Source of the DNA: an uncultured Candidatus Saccharibacteria bacterium
GTDB lineage: Bacteria; Patescibacteriota; Saccharimonadia; Saccharimonadales; Saccharimonadaceae
Length of the DNA stretch: 64,000 nucleotides
Direction of reading: 5' to 3'
NCBI GenBank assembly: GCA_948614045.1
Contig: CAPFSK010000004.1
Span: forward strand, 5,304 to 69,303
Position 1 is the first letter of the stretch, and each line of letters opens with the position of its first letter. The notes beneath the pieces were generated by a model. It ran no database searches. It worked only from the letters and a program-made list of their open reading frames with translations, and had not been told where the DNA came from. The translations under genes were made by a program, and so were the position numbers. Positions 61,458 to 64,000 of this stretch are shown in pieces.

Positions 61458-62944
61458 GCACGATGTCCTCCGATTTGGTGGTGACGGCTTTTGCCAGTAG
61501 CGCCATCTTCAAAATTGATGCCGCGAAGAATGGCGTTTTTGCCGTAGCGATTACGAATTTTGAGGATGGCTTTTTGGACTTGTTTCTCTTTCTGTTGATT
61601 TTTGCGTGCGAGCTTTTGTCGATGCTCGAGTTCGGTATAGTTGGTGAAGAAATCGGTTTGAGTGAGTTCGAATTCGGAACTAGCTAATACGAATTCGGAT
61701 GCGGATTCGGGCTGGAGATTGTTGGCGGCGAGTGTAACCTTGCGGATAGTGAAATCTGGGTTAATTTTCGTGTGGTAGAGTTCCAAGAAGCCTTGAGTAA
61801 GGAGTTTCGTAGAGGCGGTGCGATGATTGAGGCGTAAAGTTCCCTGTACGGGCTTCGGCACGGTACGATTATAGTGGTCGGTGATGGAGTTTACGGAGCG
61901 ATTTTCGCGGTCGTATTCAACAGTAAGGACGATGCTATTCGTAGTGAGCTGTTTTTGGACGAGTTCAAGGGCGAGACTATCGGCCATTTCTTTGACGATA
62001 GTCTCGGCTTGCTGAAAAGAGTAGGGGCAGGACAAAACTTGTCCAGAACTGAGGCTTTGATGTTCGGGCCGATGATGTTTGATGTCTTGGATTCCGACAC
62101 ATTCCCAGCCCCAACTATGGTCGATTAGAAGTTCGGCATTGACGCCAAAAAGCCCGTAAAGCAGGTCTTCGTTTTCGATTGAGCAACGCGCAATGTCGCC
62201 CATAGTATGAATATTGTGGGCGGCAAGGCGTTTGGCGTAGCCGCGGCCGACACGCCAAAAATCGGTGATTGGTGCGTGATTCCAAAGTTTTTCGCGAAAG
62301 CTCATTTCGTCAAGTTCGGCGATACGAACGCCGGCGGAATTTGGTTTGGCATGTTTCGCGAGGATATCCATAGCAACTTTAGCGAGAAACATATTGGTGC
62401 CGATGCCGGCGGTGGCGGTAATGCCAGTTTCATCTTTGACTTCAGTGATGATTCTAGTGATGAATTCGGCGGGTGATAAGTTTGACATTTTGAGGTAGCT
62501 AGTAAGGTCGCAAAAAACTTCGTCGATGGAATAGGCAAAAATATCTTCAGGTGCGAGATGCCGGAGATAGATGTTGTAAATTCTGGAACTATATTCAAGG
62601 TAGTATTGCATGCGCGGAGTGGCGACGATAAAATCAAGAGCGAGGTTGGGATTACGCTGGAGTTTCGTATTGTCGGAGGATTTGCCAAGGAAAATACCTA
62701 GGGGTGTTTTTTGTTTACGTACGGCATTGATTTCGCGGACTTTGGAATTAACTTGAAAGAGCCGGGCGCGGCCGGGGAGTCCGTAGGATTTGAGCGAAGG
62801 TGATACAGCGAGGCAGATAGTTTTGTCGGTGCGAGATTTGTCGGCGACGACGAGATTAGTGGTAAGTGGGTCGAGGCCGCGCTCGTGACATTCGACAGAG
62901 GCGTAGAAAGATTTGAGATCGATGGCGGCGTAAATTTTATTCAT
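61454..62944 (-). CDS. Y-family DNA polymerase (UmuC/DinB, YqjW-like)
   Basis: 496 residues. Palm motifs YAAIDLKSFYASVECHERGLDPL and IFAYSIDEVFCDLTSYL with catalytic acids, helix-hairpin-helix (HNIHTMGDIARC) and little-finger domain. Performs translesion synthesis. The pairing with yolD and absence of an obvious beta-clamp motif check point to the YqjW/UvrX branch. Minus-strand -10 box at 62956-62961. Confidence 0.9.
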   Translation of the reverse strand: MNKIYAAIDLKSFYASVECHERGLDPLTTNLVVADKSRTDKTICLAVSPSLKSYGLPGRARLFQVNSKVREINAVRKQKTPLGIFLGKSSDNTKLQRNPNLALDFIVATPRMQYYLEYSSRIYNIYLRHLAPEDIFAYSIDEVFCDLTSYLKMSNLSPAEFITRIITEVKDETGITATAGIGTNMFLAKVAMDILAKHAKPNSAGVRIAELDEMSFREKLWNHAPITDFWRVGRGYAKRLAAHNIHTMGDIARCSIENEDLLYGLFGVNAELLIDHSWGWECVGIQDIKHHRPEHQSLSSGQVLSCPYSFQQAETIVKEMADSLALELVQKQLTTNSIVLTVEYDRENRSVNSITDHYNRTVPKPVQGTLRLNHRTASTKLLTQGFLELYHTKINPDFTIRKVTLAANNLQPESASEFVLASSEFELTQTDFFTNYTELEHRQKLARKNQQKEKQVQKAILKIRNRYGKNAILRGINFEDGATGKSRHHQIGGHRA

Positions 62945-62955
62945 AAGATAAGTAT

Positions 62956-62963
62956 ATTATAAT
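62956..62963. promoter_or_regulatory. Symmetric -10 box shared by divergent genes
   Basis: ATTATAAT reads TATAAT on both strands. It lies 11 nt from the polymerase ATG and seven nt from the Nudix ATG, so one AT-rich palindrome can start two leaderless transcripts. Confidence 0.65.
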
Positions 62964-62970
62964 AGTAAGC

Positions 62971-63498
62971 ATGGAAGAATATAAGTTGTTTTTAAACAAG
63001 ACGCCAGGAGATGGAAAGTTTGATCGGGCGCATGCGATTTTGTTGACGCATGATGGACGAGTTTTGCTAAGATATAAAAACGGTGAGCCGCGAATTACAG
63101 GTGGGCATATTGATTTGGATGATGTTAGCTTAGAGATGGCGCTGCGGCGTGAACTTTTGGAAGAGATTAATTGTGAAATCGATCGATGTGATTATTTAGG
63201 GTATGTAAAAGTAAAAATTGACGGAGGGCGGACAGAGGAAAACTGGGCGCGGATGGTGGCGCGGGTAGCGAAAATTGGCGAACCGAAAGCGGATTCGGAT
63301 CGGGAAAATAATTGGGTTTATGGTAGGACTTTAGCACCGCGCGAGATTGCGATGGAAGAGTTATCGAAAGTGGAAGTTTTTGGAAAGAATAATGCGAAGT
63401 TGCTTGACGCGGCATATAAAGTTGCACGGGAACAGGAATATTTTACGGAATTGCCGAGCACGGAGTATGAAGTGCTAAACTTTGAGTCGCACGATTAG
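62971..63498 (+). CDS. Nudix-domain hydrolase-like protein
   Basis: 175 residues. GGHIDLDDVSLEMALRRELLEEINCEI (given in parts: GGHIDLDD, RRELLEEI) corresponds to the Nudix box at about 43-66; the REUxEE core is intact but the first Glu position is Asp. Substrate unknown; could be a nucleotide sanitiser. Confidence 0.75.
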   Translation: MEEYKLFLNKTPGDGKFDRAHAILLTHDGRVLLRYKNGEPRITGGHIDLDDVSLEMALRRELLEEINCEIDRCDYLGYVKVKIDGGRTEENWARMVARVAKIGEPKADSDRENNWVYGRTLAPREIAMEELSKVEVFGKNNAKLLDAAYKVAREQEYFTELPSTEYEVLNFESHD

Positions 63499-63499
63499 T

Positions 63500-64000
63500 T
63501 TATTTTTCTTTGTACATTTTGAATAGATTTTTTAGACCGCGCTGGTTGCCGTAGTTAAGGATGGCATTGCTGTAGATTTTGATAGCAATGTGTGCAACGA
63601 CGATACACGTAATTAGCAGGATGAGGATTGATAGACAAACATCCCAACTACTGGCGACACCCATCATGACGCGGAGCGGCATACAAAATGGCGAAGAAAT
63701 TGGCAATAGTGAGGCGAAGATATTGAGTTCGCCAGTGGGGTTCATGAGAGTGAAATAAGCAAGATAGAAACCGATCATGGTTAAGATGACGACGGGTGTG
63801 TTGGCGGCTTGAATATCTTCGGGTTTGCTGACGGTTGCGCCAGTGACAGCATACAATAAGGCATAGACGAAGTAGCCAAGAATAAAATAGACGAGCGTAA
63901 TGATGGCGAGGTATGGCGTGAAGTTGGAGAGGTCGAGCATAGCGTTAAGAATCTCGGAGTCGAGAAAACTGTAGGCGCTGAGCATGGCAGTAACGACGAA
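63500..64000 (-). CDS. ABC-2 type transporter permease, C-terminal part (NatB-like)
   Basis: The frame is open to the window edge, so the gene continues beyond 64000. The visible ~167 residues hold four hydrophobic segments with the ABC-2 pattern NTPVVILTMIGFYLAYF and ASLLPISSPFCMPLRVMMG, and end KMYKEK. NatB-like permeases work with an ATPase encoded next to them, presumably outside the window. Confidence 0.8.
   Translation of the reverse strand, partial: FVVTAMLSAYSFLDSEILNAMLDLSNFTPYLAIITLVYFILGYFVYALLYAVTGATVSKPEDIQAANTPVVILTMIGFYLAYFTLMNPTGELNIFASLLPISSPFCMPLRVMMGVASSWDVCLSILILLITCIVVAHIAIKIYSNAILNYGNQRGLKNLFKMYKEK

Overview
The window looks like a chromosomal segment of a Candidatus Saccharibacteria (TM7, CPR) genome. 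The inference rests on gene content: a compact dcw cluster, a VirD4/TraC-like type IV secretion ATPase, a sortase with LPXTG-type surface proteins, many small membrane-anchored proteins of unknown family, and very sparse biosynthesis. TAA, TAG and TGA all act as stops, so UGA is not recoded. Most genes favour G-ending codons (GCG, ACG, TCG, CGG); a few (the surface protein at 46401-48932, the small ORF at 32685) do not.

Layout. 1-2500: end of a Pro/Asp-repeat protein, an LPTTG surface protein and an unknown protein. 2600-8700: rplU, a P-type ATPase, a GT-C glycosyltransferase, parA-parB. 8700-9780: a large nested hairpin element, a variable-domain cassette and a small membrane protein. 9800-14100: a membrane protein, RNase J and a membrane metalloprotease. 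14150-18334: a CIRCE-controlled operon clpC, HELLH membrane metalloprotease, clpP. 18335-19350: a second hairpin element with two more variable cassettes. 19354-24385: rnhA, an IPKTG surface protein, a CYTH protein, a candidate RNA, a DUF4868/KwaB-like protein and a membrane protein. 24386-32341: dcw cluster (rsmH, ftsL, ftsI, mraY, ftsW, murG, ftsQ-like). 32930-40763: Fic protein, possible Panacea-type partner, VirD4-like ATPase, sigma-region-4/HARE regulator, topA. 40915-45964: two small unknown genes with structured leaders, a candidate RNA, dprA, pth, tRNA-Val, prfA, prmC. 45965-49516: a large repeat surface protein whose 5' and 3' untranslated regions are highly structured and complementary to each other. 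49566-64000: DUF3048 protein, gltX, DUF4367-like and PEGA proteins, sortase, tRNA-Leu, a fourth variable cassette, a large secreted protein, a YolD/Y-family polymerase pair, a Nudix protein and part of an ABC-2 permease.

Three signals stand out. (1) The 46074-49516 transcription unit combines a tandem array of six stem-loops sharing a GACC-GNTA-GGTC tip (TGCG in one) on otherwise different paired stems with two long-range helices joining the mRNA ends; every base difference in the longer helix is a G-U wobble. (2) Four start-poor copies of a C-type-lectin/FISUMP-like variable domain lie in intergenic positions and vary mainly at first and second codon positions, as expected for diversity-generating-retroelement targets or silent cassettes. 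(3) Two intergenic elements after parB and clpP share flanks but have completely different, still perfectly paired, central stems.

Regulation splits in two. At least a dozen genes have a -10 box only 6-11 nt before the ATG and look leaderless. Others, including small membrane genes and RNA candidates, have TTGACA-like -35 boxes with 17-nt spacers ending in TGC before the -10, structured leaders and Shine-Dalgarno sites.
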